Source: Flammeovirgaceae bacterium (GTDB taxonomy: Bacteria; Bacteroidota; Bacteroidia; Cytophagales; Cyclobacteriaceae). Taken from it: a stretch of 64,000 nucleotides of DNA. The stretch's first letter is position 1. Every line of letters begins with the position of its first letter. The stretch is taken from assembly GCA_027487845.1 (NCBI GenBank), contig JAIYCV010000046.1:27481-91480 (forward strand), written 5' to 3'. This document shows positions 9,697 to 19,594 of this stretch, piece after piece. The notes under the pieces are model-generated. The model had not been told where the DNA came from. It was given only the letters and a program-made list of their open reading frames with translations, and did not search any database. Both the position numbers and the translations under genes were made by a program.

Positions 9697-10913
9697 TGCA
9701 GTTTGCACAGCCGATATTTTTATGGGCCTTGGCGGGATTGTCGATCCCGATAGCGATCCATCTATTAAGTCGCAAAGATGGAAAAGTAATAAGGCTGGGA
9801 AGCTTGCGTCATTTGCAGGAGACCAACACCCAACAATTTAAAGGGATAAAACTCAATGAGGTAATTTTACTTGCCTTGCGATGTTTATTGATTATTCTTT
9901 TCGTGTTATTGATGAGCGGCCCTTATTGGCACAGCGAGCACTCTAATCGTTGGCTGTTGGTAGAGAATGGCTTGGAGAAAAATCCATCGGCAGCAACACT
10001 AATAGATAGTTTGACAGCTCAGGGCTTTGAAAAACGTCAGTTACAAAAGGAGTTCCCTACCGAAAGGCCACAAAGCAAAAAGGTGATTAATTATTGGGAA
10101 ATAATTTCTTCCTTAGAGCAGCACGAACTGCAACAAACGATTGTACTTTCTTACAGTAGAGTGGATGATTTTATTGGGATGCGAAAATCTATTAGTCCAA
10201 CAGTCCAATGGATAACCTTCCCTTCTGATTCAACTAATTTTATTGCAGAGACCATTCAACAAACACCGGAACGCACATTAGTCAGGCGAGGAAATTCATC
10301 CGCAGAACAAACAAGTTTTATGACTGAGTTTTCTACTAAACCCATTCCTGATTCAATCAAATCAAAAAAAATGGCCGTTATCTCTGCATCCATTGTGTGT
10401 AGTCCTGATTTTGAAACTGATAAGCAAATTGTAAAAGCTTCATTGGCTGCAATAGCAAGGGCATTGCCCATCGAAATCAAAGTGAATGAGACAACTCCTG
10501 CAAAAGCGGATATCGTTTCATCCGATGTGATAATCTGGCTGTCTGAAACTACTGTTTCAAAAATGGATTCGGTTAAACTAATTTCATATTCAGAAAAATC
10601 TTCGAATCAATTGTTGGAGCAAGTTGCTCCCAATCATTGGACCATTAACAAACGACTTAGTATTGATGTTGCACTTCAGGAGAATCTTACATTACAGTTG
10701 GCCACATTATTATTTGATGAGCAAGAAAAGTGGAACAGTATTTCCCATCACGACAGAAGAACGCTTCCGGATAGTATTCTCCTAGGCGGAACTCAAATAA
10801 ATACTACAATAGGGAAATTCAAACCAAGTAATTCAACTAATAAATATATTTTACTAATGCTATTGGCCCTATTAGTGATTGAAAGAATAGTCTCCTATCA
10901 ACGGAATCAATGA
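9696..10913 (+). CDS. BatA-domain (aerotolerance regulator N-terminal) membrane protein
   Basis: N-terminus 'MQFAQPIFLWALAGLSIPIAIHLLSRK' typical of BatA N-terminal domain; overlaps adjacent ORFs. Confidence 0.85.
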   Translation: MQFAQPIFLWALAGLSIPIAIHLLSRKDGKVIRLGSLRHLQETNTQQFKGIKLNEVILLALRCLLIILFVLLMSGPYWHSEHSNRWLLVENGLEKNPSAATLIDSLTAQGFEKRQLQKEFPTERPQSKKVINYWEIISSLEQHELQQTIVLSYSRVDDFIGMRKSISPTVQWITFPSDSTNFIAETIQQTPERTLVRRGNSSAEQTSFMTEFSTKPIPDSIKSKKMAVISASIVCSPDFETDKQIVKASLAAIARALPIEIKVNETTPAKADIVSSDVIIWLSETTVSKMDSVKLISYSEKSSNQLLEQVAPNHWTINKRLSIDVALQENLTLQLATLLFDEQEKWNSISHHDRRTLPDSILLGGTQINTTIGKFKPSNSTNKYILLMLLALLVIERIVSYQRNQ

Positions 10914-13174
10914 GTAACACGGAGACCAAATATAGAATTAGTCGTTTAAAGAATCGATACGTAATTGTTCGGTTGTTAGAAGTACTATTTTTTGTGGCGT
11001 CTTCCGTATTCTTAATGTTAGGAATTTTATATTTATTGAATACCGATTTCTATGTTAAAATTGCCCTCTCGTTCGTAACAGGTACAGCAGTCATTGCTGA
11101 AAGAGTTCTGCGATACAAGCTCATTTATTTAACTGACCAGACTCTTGTTCGTCATTTGAATTTTCACTACCCTCAGTTGGAGCAAAGTGTTGATTTACTT
11201 TTACTAGATGTCGATTCCTTGGCAGGCCTTCAACAAATTCAGCAACGGAAAATAGCAAGTCAATTTTATTCTATGTATCCGGAAATTAAAATCCCCAACT
11301 TGTTGCCGCGGTCAATTGGGGTATTTGTATTTTGTATGAGTGCCTATTTTGCATTAACATCCTTTGCATCTCCATTTCATTGGTCCAAAAGAAAAAGTTC
11401 TTCCAACCTTGCCCCCACCTTCGTTAAACAAAATGGAGATACCGCTAAAATTGATTTTCTATCCATCACTATCACCCCACCGCTTTATACAGGTTTAAAA
11501 TCATTTGTTGCCACATCATCTCATTTGATAATACCCGAGGGAAGTGTTGCCACTTGGTCTATTAGATTTTTGGGAGAGGTTGAGCAACCGCAGATTTTGT
11601 TTGCAAATAAAGACGCAATCAACTTAACTCAGGCGAAGGAAGGCTATTCCAAAAGTGCTATCTTAAAGGAATCAGGGTTTTATCAGATTCAATGGAAGGA
11701 GGGTCAAAAGATAACTCGATCGGACTATTTTAAAATTGAAATCGTCAAAGATGAATTACCAAAGGTTGCGATCGACAATCTAAATCAGTTTACACAGCTT
11801 TCATTAACCAATCCATTAAAGGTGCAAGTTAAGTCTACCATGCAAGATGATTATGGATTAAACAGTGCTACTATAATTGCCACAGTAAGCAAAGGAAGTG
11901 GCGAATCGGTAAAGTTTCGTGAGGAGAAATTGAAATTCGAAACACCTAAATCTATTACGGGCAAAAAGGTGAATGCTTCTCTAACACTCGATTTGATAAA
12001 ACTAGGAATGGAAGCGGGAGATGAATTGTATTTTTATGTAGAGGCGTTAGACAACAAGGCATCAACTCCAAATTATAGTCGAACGGAAACATTTTTTATC
12101 GCTATCAAAGATACGGTAAAGCAAGTAGCTGTGGAGGATGAGGGGCTGGGAGTAGACCTTATGCCTGAATACTTCCGCAGTCAGCGACAAATTATCATTG
12201 ATACTGAAAAGCTTTTGAAAGAGAAAAAAAGGGTTGCACTTCAGCAGTTTAAATCTACAAGCAATGAATTGGGTTACGATCAGAAAGTGCTGCGTTTGCG
12301 GTATGGGCAATTTTTGGGAGAGGAATTTGAAGGGCAGATTGGTAAAGCTTCCGTGGAAGAGGATCATGATGACCATGAAAGCACCATAGAAAAATTTGGA
12401 CACACACACGATAAAGAGAATGAACATAATTTAGTGTCCGACAAGAAAGTCGACCCAACCGCGCACCAGCATAACGAAGCACAGAAAGGTACGGACGCCA
12501 AAGAAAATCCGTTGGAGGCCTTTGCGCACAACCACGATGATGGCGAAGAGGCTACCTTCTTCGTGCAATCCGTTAGAGCGAAACTAAAAGCTGCATTAAC
12601 GGTAATGTGGGATGCCGAACTCTACTTGCGTTTGTTTCAGCCTGAAAAATCACTTCCATACCAATATACCGCATTAAAGTTACTGAAAGAGATTAGCAAT
12701 GATTCACGTATTTATGTGCATCGCACAGGCTTTGATCCGCCTCCGCTTAAAGAAGAGAAGAGACTCACGGGAGACCTAACGGAGGTACGGAATTCTTCTG
12801 CTCAAACTAAGCAATCGAGCGAGGCATCCTTTCCTGAAATAAGAAAAGCACTTGTTTTGCTGGATTATTTGGTAGATCAAGATGTTTTAACGTTATCACA
12901 GAAAGATAAAAATCAATTCCGGTTAGCTGGGCAAGAACTGGCTGTTGAAATCATGAATAGACCCGGTAAATTTTTAGAGGGGTTGTCGTTATTGAAAAAG
13001 ATGGAAGATACTGAGATGAACAAAACGGATCTTCATTTAAGTTTGCGATCTATTCAAAAAATCTTTTGGAAGCTAATTCCAGAACAATCGGTGTCGCCAT
13101 CAAAAGCGACTACCTCCGCACACGAACTTGACCAACAGTTTCTAGAAAGCCTTATGGAGTTGCAACATGATTGA
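10910..13174 (+). CDS. DUF4175-like large membrane protein with His/Asp/Glu-rich insert
   Basis: Operon position, N-terminal TM helices, 'YFYVEALDNKASTPNYSRTETFFIAIKD'; His-rich segment ~12358-12540. Confidence 0.6.
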   Translation: MSNTETKYRISRLKNRYVIVRLLEVLFFVASSVFLMLGILYLLNTDFYVKIALSFVTGTAVIAERVLRYKLIYLTDQTLVRHLNFHYPQLEQSVDLLLLDVDSLAGLQQIQQRKIASQFYSMYPEIKIPNLLPRSIGVFVFCMSAYFALTSFASPFHWSKRKSSSNLAPTFVKQNGDTAKIDFLSITITPPLYTGLKSFVATSSHLIIPEGSVATWSIRFLGEVEQPQILFANKDAINLTQAKEGYSKSAILKESGFYQIQWKEGQKITRSDYFKIEIVKDELPKVAIDNLNQFTQLSLTNPLKVQVKSTMQDDYGLNSATIIATVSKGSGESVKFREEKLKFETPKSITGKKVNASLTLDLIKLGMEAGDELYFYVEALDNKASTPNYSRTETFFIAIKDTVKQVAVEDEGLGVDLMPEYFRSQRQIIIDTEKLLKEKKRVALQQFKSTSNELGYDQKVLRLRYGQFLGEEFEGQIGKASVEEDHDDHESTIEKFGHTHDKENEHNLVSDKKVDPTAHQHNEAQKGTDAKENPLEAFAHNHDDGEEATFFVQSVRAKLKAALTVMWDAELYLRLFQPEKSLPYQYTALKLLKEISNDSRIYVHRTGFDPPPLKEEKRLTGDLTEVRNSSAQTKQSSEASFPEIRKALVLLDYLVDQDVLTLSQKDKNQFRLAGQELAVEIMNRPGKFLEGLSLLKKMEDTEMNKTDLHLSLRSIQKIFWKLIPEQSVSPSKATTSAHELDQQFLESLMELQHD

Positions 13175-14918
13175 AGGCGGAATTAGCATACATCCTGTAT
13201 TCCCTATCTGGGCAATTTTGATTGTGGGGATATTTCTCCTTGCATTTTTGCTCTCGAAGGAAATAAATCGTAAGATCAGATTTCGCAAATGGCGAATCGT
13301 TGCGGTGATAATTTTATTGCTGTCAATAGCAGGATTGTTTCTACAGCCCGCTGTGCAAAGAGGAGTAAGTTCACAGGGTGTGGTTCTGCTAACTCCTAAC
13401 TATAAAAAGGAAATTGCAGACAGTCTGCGTAGAGCCAATGATCAGCTCACCTTTATAAGAACACCCGATGCAGCGACTTATCCTGGCGCGACTGAAATCG
13501 AGGGGTTATCTGAACTGGCTGAATCGAATGTCAGATTTGTATTAGGTGATGGCTTGCCCTACTATGCCATTCAAAAAGGCGTGCGTTTTCAGTATTTTAA
13601 AGGAGAGCAACCAACAGGGATTGTGCAATTAGTAAGCCCTTCTGTTTTTAAATTGAATCAGGTAAACTTCATTTCTGGATTATTTTATTCAAAAGGTAAA
13701 TCGAAGGTCAAACTGATCAGTCCGGGCGAAGTTGAAGACTCAGTTACCTATTCGATAAGTGGAGTTCATGATTTTACTTTTTCATTCAAACCGCAGCAGC
13801 CTGGTTTATTTGTCTACGCGATCGATGTTCAGGACGGCAACGAGGTGTTGTCGCAGAAGTTGCCAGTAGAAGTAACACCAAGCGAGAGATTGAACGTCTT
13901 ATTCATTCAAAACTTTCCTACTTCAGAAGCTAAATACGTGAAGAATTTTTTGATGGAGCAAGGACATGGATTAGTGGTAAGATCACAGCTTTCTAAAAAT
14001 AACTATCGATATGAATATGCCAATCACGATCAAGTGCGAATAGACCGCCTTTCTCCCGATCTACTCAACGCATTTGATCTTCTGATAGCAGACAATGAAA
14101 CCCTGGATTCATTCAATAGCATGGATAAGAAGATGCTTGAAGGAGCAGTAAAAAATGGATTGGGAATTGTTCAGCTTTTTAATTCAATCAATAACAAAAA
14201 AATAAATGAATTTCTTTCGATACCAATAACGGACTTTCCGAAGGATACCGTTCAGATTCAATTGAATTATGCTACTTATACCTTGTCTGCTTTGCCTGTG
14301 GCGATCAATCAAGATAATACCAGCATCTTACAAACAAAAGACAGAGTTCTGTCAGGCTTTGTTGACAGAGGTGCCGGGAAAATAGGCTTTCAGTTTCTTC
14401 AGGAAACGTATCGACTTATTTTACAAGGCAAGCAATTGGAATACGCTTTGATTTGGTCGCCACTCATAGAACGAAGCGCGCGCTTCAAAAATCAATCTTC
14501 AAAAATTCAATTAGAAAACGCCTTTCCAATTTACCCAGATGAACCAATCACGCTAAATGTGATCGCTTCAAAAGCAGCGCTGCGCCTTAAGGCTGACGGT
14601 ATATCGCTACCGCTCAGGGAAGATGTAGTGATTGATAATTTCTTTCATGGCAAAATGTGGGCGGGGAAACACGGATGGCATCAATTTACGATAGAGGACG
14701 ATTCTATCACAAAAAACTATTATGTTTCCGATGAGCATGAATGGCAATCGCTGCGGAGAGCCCAGCAGCAGAAGGCAAACGAACTCGTTTCTCACAGTGA
14801 TACGGTTAGACTACCTAGGGATCAATCCAGTAAGGAAGAGAAACCTATTTCGCTCTTGCTGTTCTTTATTGCCTTTCTTTTGTCTGCTGGCTTTTTGTGG
14901 TTAGTACCCAAATTATGA
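13167..14918 (+). CDS. Membrane-anchored hypothetical protein of the MoxR/DUF58 operon
   Basis: TM helices at both ends, long extracytoplasmic region, overlaps upstream ORF by 8 bp. Confidence 0.7.
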   Translation: MIEGGISIHPVFPIWAILIVGIFLLAFLLSKEINRKIRFRKWRIVAVIILLLSIAGLFLQPAVQRGVSSQGVVLLTPNYKKEIADSLRRANDQLTFIRTPDAATYPGATEIEGLSELAESNVRFVLGDGLPYYAIQKGVRFQYFKGEQPTGIVQLVSPSVFKLNQVNFISGLFYSKGKSKVKLISPGEVEDSVTYSISGVHDFTFSFKPQQPGLFVYAIDVQDGNEVLSQKLPVEVTPSERLNVLFIQNFPTSEAKYVKNFLMEQGHGLVVRSQLSKNNYRYEYANHDQVRIDRLSPDLLNAFDLLIADNETLDSFNSMDKKMLEGAVKNGLGIVQLFNSINNKKINEFLSIPITDFPKDTVQIQLNYATYTLSALPVAINQDNTSILQTKDRVLSGFVDRGAGKIGFQFLQETYRLILQGKQLEYALIWSPLIERSARFKNQSSKIQLENAFPIYPDEPITLNVIASKAALRLKADGISLPLREDVVIDNFFHGKMWAGKHGWHQFTIEDDSITKNYYVSDEHEWQSLRRAQQQKANELVSHSDTVRLPRDQSSKEEKPISLLLFFIAFLLSAGFLWLVPKL

Positions 14919-15083
14919 CGTTCGTTTTTCAGCTCCATGATTACCGGCTTCATGGCTGGCGGAACTGAGCTACGACGCTTGAGTTAGGATTCATAAGACA
15001 TGGTTATCGCGAGGCACGAAGCGATGTCAACCATCCCGCTTGCCCTTCGAAGTATTCAGCGCGTTGTTGTATTTAGTAGATTA

Positions 15084-15215
15084 AGGGCATCTATATAAAC
15101 CTGTACGTGATTGCAAGCGGTAGCGAAGCAATCCCCGATTCGGAGTCAAGAAGGCGATTGCTTCGGGCGTGCCTCCCTAGCAAAGAGGAAACTTTGAGGT
15201 GTTAGAGATGCCATT
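15084..15215. repeat. Diverged inverted-repeat-bounded intergenic element
   Basis: aagggcatctatataaacc (from 15084) versus the reverse complement of ggtgttagagatgccatt (~15198-15215), which is aatggcatctctaacacc. Confidence 0.4.
15124..15165. repeat. REP-like hairpin
   Basis: Perfect 10-bp arms cgaagcaatc (15124-15133) / gattgcttcg (15156-15165); second imperfect inverted match to gaggcacgaagcgat (~15011) from gcttcgggcgtgcctc (~15160-15175). Confidence 0.6.
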
Positions 15216-15456
15216 AAAATTATTTTTTTATCGCGCAACTGAATTTAACTCGTTCGAACTTGCGTTAATTTCGATCGAAACGTTTTTAGTTTTATTCAAA
15301 ACTGGTTTAGTTTTTGGAAATGTGAAAACAAAATTGAGTCAAAAAGATTTAATCGTGCGCAAAATTGAAACAAAAGCGCGCGAAATTTTTTTAGTATGTA
15401 GCAAAATTAAATCAGTTTAATTCAATTTTAAATTGATTGAAGTCGAAACCGATTCG

Positions 15457-15470
15457 ATTTCGATCGAAAT
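15457..15470. repeat. 14-bp perfect palindrome ATTTCGATCGAAAT
   Basis: Self reverse-complementary; 12-bp core TTTCGATCGAAA also at 15269-15280. Confidence 0.7.
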
Positions 15471-15659
15471 TTTTAGAGGTAAAGTGCGTAAAACCCCTAA
15501 AAAACACCGAATTGAGGTTCTTGGAGCTAGAATATGTGATCGCACACGCTGCCATTTGCAGTGACAAAATGAATCATGTTTCTGTTGAACGTAATTCGCA
15601 GAATATTTAGGTGGCGCGGAAACAAGGCGGGCAAATAATTGTAAAGTAGCGAGGTAAAA

Positions 15660-15745
15660 CGGAAACGGATTGAGGTGGATCGTATCGTCCTCCTTGAGTT
15701 CTTGCAAGACGAGACTGAAAAAGAGTTTGACGAACTTAATCAAAA
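15660..15745 (-). pseudogene. Degenerate coding remnant, copy A (KEDDTIHLNPFPF)
   Basis: Minus-strand KFVKLFFSLVLQELKEDDTIHLNPFPF aligns with copy B; no intact gene. Confidence 0.4.
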
Positions 15746-15824
15746 ATAAAATACGATAACGAGGCAGTTTTTTTGTCGTGAATCGCTCTCGCAGCGGCCG
15801 GTGCGTGAACTGACCGAACGATTA

Positions 15825-15905
15825 AACTGAAATGAATTGAGATTGATTGTATCTTCCTCTTTACGTGACGATACTTGAAAAAAGTGGGTATTTGCGAACT
15901 CTGAG
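15825..15905 (-). pseudogene. Degenerate coding remnant, copy B (KEEDTINLNSFQF)
   Basis: Minus-strand EFANTHFFQVSSRKEEDTINLNSFQF, paralogous to copy A; stop codon just upstream. Confidence 0.4.
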
Positions 15906-16030
15906 CTAGGTAATCACCCACCGTGGCAGTTGTAAGATGAACCAGCGACTTTGATTATTTCAATTAAAATTTTGACAAATGACTTGTAACGAGGCAGGAT
16001 ATTGCATTACCTTAGAACGAGCTTATTTAT

Positions 16031-18076
16031 ATGAACCTTCTTTATTTTTCTAACAAAACAATAAGGGGAGGGGTTTTCCTTCTCCTCATTAGTGCTACCC
16101 TTTCATTTGCTCAAACCAAAAAAATCGATTCCCTTAAGGCCGTTATACCGAAGAAGGAAGGTGCCGCAAAGTTTGAGCTTATGATTGATTTAATGATCTT
16201 GTATATGGACTTGAATGATACTACCGCGATGGCAGTTGCAGAAGATGGTTATCAAGTTGCCCGTCATTTAGGTGATACAGCTACAATTGTAAGCGCCAGT
16301 CGGATAAGGGCAGAAATATTAAGAAGATTTGAGCGAATAAAAGAAGCAATTGATATCGGCACTCATGCGCTTAACATCGCGAAGCGCCATGGGTTGCGAA
16401 AGGAAACCAGCAAGTTACTAAACACGTTGGCTCTAATATACACGAACAAAGCTGAATATGATAAAGCGTTAAAATATCATTTTGAGTCGCTCTCGATCAG
16501 AGAAGCTTCGGGAAATGATGAAAGTATATCCATTGTATTAACTAATATCGGACTCGTCTATCATCGATTGGGGAATCTTAAAAAAGCGAAAGAATATTAT
16601 CAACGAAGTTTACACGTAAAAAACAAAATCAACAATACCTATGATCTTGATTTATTGTTGATTAACCTAGGGTTGATATATGTAAATTTGCATCAATTGG
16701 ATAGTGCAGTTGATTACGTTAATAAAGGGCTAAATGTTTGCGGAAAGAATTGTTCGTTCCAAATTTTAATTTCTTCAAAACGTGTATTGGCCATGGTAGC
16801 TGAAGAAAATAAGAAACTCTCTGAGACAAAAATGTATTATGAAGAAGCCCTTCAAATCGCCAGAAATTCAAAGAATAGATTTGAGCAAGCAGGTACTTTG
16901 ATAAGCTTGTCCCGGATACAGTTGGAGATGGGTGAGCCGATGAAAGCATTAAAAACGCTTGATGAAGTGGAAGCACTTACCAAGGATTCCGAATATGACA
17001 GACTGATCGCTTCAAAATATTATCAATATTCACTTCTGTACAGTAAATCAAAAGACTATAAAAACGCTGCCCTTTACCAAAGCAAATACATCGAGTTGTC
17101 GGACAGCATTAACGCTAGGAATTTGGCACAAAACCTTGCTTCCAGTGAGTCGGAATATGAACAGCGCGCCAACCTTGCCATCATTGAAAACAAAGAGGCA
17201 CTGCTGCAAAGGCAACAATATTTAAGCTATGCCATTGGCGGCATCGCCCTGTTATTGGCCGTGCTTGGTTATGTCTATTATCGAAACAACCGAAATACCT
17301 CATTAATCAATAAAGAGTTATCGGTAGCGAAAGTGTCACTTGAAAAGCAAAACAACGAGATTCGCAAAGTAAACCAGGACCTTGAAACACTAAACACGGA
17401 GAAAAACAATCTTATTGGCATCGTTGCCCATGACCTGAGAAGCCCGCTGAACCAGGTAAAAGTATTAATCAACGTGATTAAATTGACGCCTGGTTCTGTT
17501 AGCGGAGAGGCTGTTGACTGCCTCCGCATGATTGAAAATAGTGTGGGCATACTCTCCAAAATGATCGGCAAGATCCTGGATGTAGAAGCAATTGAGGCAA
17601 AGCAACTCAATGTAGCGTTAGAGCGGTTAAATTTTTCTGAAGAAGTAAGATCCATTGCAACTCGTTTTGAGATGGAGGCCCTGCAAAAGAAAATACAGCT
17701 CCACACTTCGATTGCGGATAACGTAATGGTAATGGCGGACCCAACCTATATCGATCAGGTACTCGAGAACCTACTTTCAAATGCGATTAAGTTTTCACCC
17801 CCAGAAAGAAATATATACATTTCAATTTCGCCTGTTAGCAACGCTGCCTTGTGCGAAATACGCGATGAAGGGCCAGGGTTAAGCGATAACGATAAATCCA
17901 AACTCTTTGGAAAATACCAACGCCTAAGTGCAGTCCCAACGGCCCAGGAGCCGTCTACGGGTTTGGGGCTGTCAATTGCAAAAAAGTTTGTAGATGCCAT
18001 GCAAGGGCAGATCTGGTGCGAAAGCGAAGCAGGTAAAGGAGCTAGTTTTTTTATTAAATTTAATTTGGCCGCCTGA
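16031..18076 (+). CDS. TPR-repeat sensor histidine kinase
   Basis: Signal peptide, TPR-like repeats, one TM, H-box 'IVAHDLRSPLNQVKVL', HATPase N/G boxes 'NLLSNAIKFS', 'STGLGLSIAKKFVDAMQG'. Confidence 0.93.
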   Translation: MNLLYFSNKTIRGGVFLLLISATLSFAQTKKIDSLKAVIPKKEGAAKFELMIDLMILYMDLNDTTAMAVAEDGYQVARHLGDTATIVSASRIRAEILRRFERIKEAIDIGTHALNIAKRHGLRKETSKLLNTLALIYTNKAEYDKALKYHFESLSIREASGNDESISIVLTNIGLVYHRLGNLKKAKEYYQRSLHVKNKINNTYDLDLLLINLGLIYVNLHQLDSAVDYVNKGLNVCGKNCSFQILISSKRVLAMVAEENKKLSETKMYYEEALQIARNSKNRFEQAGTLISLSRIQLEMGEPMKALKTLDEVEALTKDSEYDRLIASKYYQYSLLYSKSKDYKNAALYQSKYIELSDSINARNLAQNLASSESEYEQRANLAIIENKEALLQRQQYLSYAIGGIALLLAVLGYVYYRNNRNTSLINKELSVAKVSLEKQNNEIRKVNQDLETLNTEKNNLIGIVAHDLRSPLNQVKVLINVIKLTPGSVSGEAVDCLRMIENSVGILSKMIGKILDVEAIEAKQLNVALERLNFSEEVRSIATRFEMEALQKKIQLHTSIADNVMVMADPTYIDQVLENLLSNAIKFSPPERNIYISISPVSNAALCEIRDEGPGLSDNDKSKLFGKYQRLSAVPTAQEPSTGLGLSIAKKFVDAMQGQIWCESEAGKGASFFIKFNLAA

Positions 18077-18204
18077 TTTGCGTTTTACCATGGGGTAACC
18101 GGCTATGTCTTTGTTAGCCGTCATCGGGTCAGCTGGACATTAACATGTCGAACCCATTGGATTTCTGTTTTTCTATTTATAAGTTGTGACAAAGAAGATA
18201 CCCT

Positions 18205-18933
18205 ATGTGTTACCACGGAAGCAAAGCCTACACGCTAAACCAATTGCGAGAACGCTATCAATTGCCTTCTGTCGATCACCTGACCGACCAATGGCAAATG
18301 CGCTACCATGAAAATGGCTTTGATCATGGCTCATCGCCCGTGTTGGTTTCGCCAACTTCAGCAGGACTCTTTACTTGGGGCCTCATTCCGTGGTTTACCA
18401 AAACAGTTGCCGTGGCCAACATTATCCGCAACCAAACCTTGAACTGCATTAGTGAAGAGATGTTTGATAAACCTTCTTACCGCGATTCGCTCAAGCAAGG
18501 CAAGCGCTGCCTCATACCTATGACGGGCTTCTTCGAATGGAAGTGGCAAGACAGCAAAGGCAAAGAAAAAACACCCTACTACATCTACCTGAAAGATCAA
18601 TCAATATTTAGTGTGGCGGGTATTTACTCTACGTGGGAAGATAAGGCCAACGGAACGACCGTGTATTCATACACCCTATTTACCACCAAGGCTAATAAAC
18701 TGATGGAGGAGATACACAATCGTAAAAAACGTATGCCAGTAGTTTTGCCTTTGCAGTATGAAAAAGATTGGCTTAACCCAACGCTTACGAAGCATGATGT
18801 TTTGGCCTTGTGCCAACCTTTGCCCGAAGTTCGTATGGACGCCCACATCATAAGCAAACAGATAACCAGCAGAAAAGCACCGACAAACGTGCCAGCCGTG
18901 TTAGCAAAAGCCGAGAGTGGGTTGCTGTTTTGA
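18205..18933 (+). CDS. SRAP / YedK-HMCES family protein (SOS response-associated peptidase)
   Basis: MCYHGS with Cys2, 'RCLIPMTGFFEWKW', 'KKRMPVVLP' motifs. Confidence 0.93.
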   Translation: MCYHGSKAYTLNQLRERYQLPSVDHLTDQWQMRYHENGFDHGSSPVLVSPTSAGLFTWGLIPWFTKTVAVANIIRNQTLNCISEEMFDKPSYRDSLKQGKRCLIPMTGFFEWKWQDSKGKEKTPYYIYLKDQSIFSVAGIYSTWEDKANGTTVYSYTLFTTKANKLMEEIHNRKKRMPVVLPLQYEKDWLNPTLTKHDVLALCQPLPEVRMDAHIISKQITSRKAPTNVPAVLAKAESGLLF

Positions 18934-18969
18934 TCTTCAAGACCTGTTACGTTTACTAGGGAAATAGAA

Positions 18970-19467
18970 TTGACAAAAAAATTAAAAAAAATTATGATTT
19001 GGTTTAACACAAAGGAATTGGAAAAGCAATTGATCGATGGGGCATTAAGTGACAAAGACAGTTATTATTATTTGTTTACTACTTTTATTTTGTTTTCGCT
19101 CCTGCCTTATTTACCAGATGAAGATTTTATTGAAGCAAGTTATTGGTTTCGTGTTAGTCTCGTTATTGTTGACGTTGGTATAACAGCAATTACCATCAAA
19201 GAAACCTATAAAATTAACCAACAAGGTGATAGCCAGGACTATCTCAAGCGCTTTCTCAGTCTTTCATTTGTCAATTCAATTCGATTAGCTATTTACCTTG
19301 CTCCGGTTTTTGTTGTACTGGAGTTATTAGATGATTACTTAAACGATAACACACTACACAGTTACTGGCCTGGAGCACGCATTCTATTTTTAACCATCGC
19401 TTCTTCCGTAATTTTCTATTTTATGCTGACTAACTCATTCAAACGCGTTAATTTGGTTAAATCGTAA
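18970..19467 (+). CDS. Hypothetical membrane protein
   Basis: 165 aa with several hydrophobic helices; start may be ATG at 18994. Confidence 0.55.
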   Translation: MTKKLKKIMIWFNTKELEKQLIDGALSDKDSYYYLFTTFILFSLLPYLPDEDFIEASYWFRVSLVIVDVGITAITIKETYKINQQGDSQDYLKRFLSLSFVNSIRLAIYLAPVFVVLELLDDYLNDNTLHSYWPGARILFLTIASSVIFYFMLTNSFKRVNLVKS

Positions 19468-19594
19468 GGGCTGGTTAGCCTTGCAGAAGTACATATTAGA
19501 AAAATACAGCCAAGATAAATAATATGGAGAAATATAACTTTAATAAAAAATCATTAAAAATAGGGCACACAAAATTGGAACAAAAGAAAAACCA

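Noticed and set aside
15199-15420. 73-aa plus-strand ORF (MLEMPLKLFFYRATEF...)
   Set aside because: Lies in a low-complexity AT-rich block with palindromes and looks like element debris, not a gene.
18205-18933. SRAP-domain gene as a new defence component
   Set aside because: SRAP/HMCES is a widespread DNA-protein crosslink repair family and no defence genes are adjacent.
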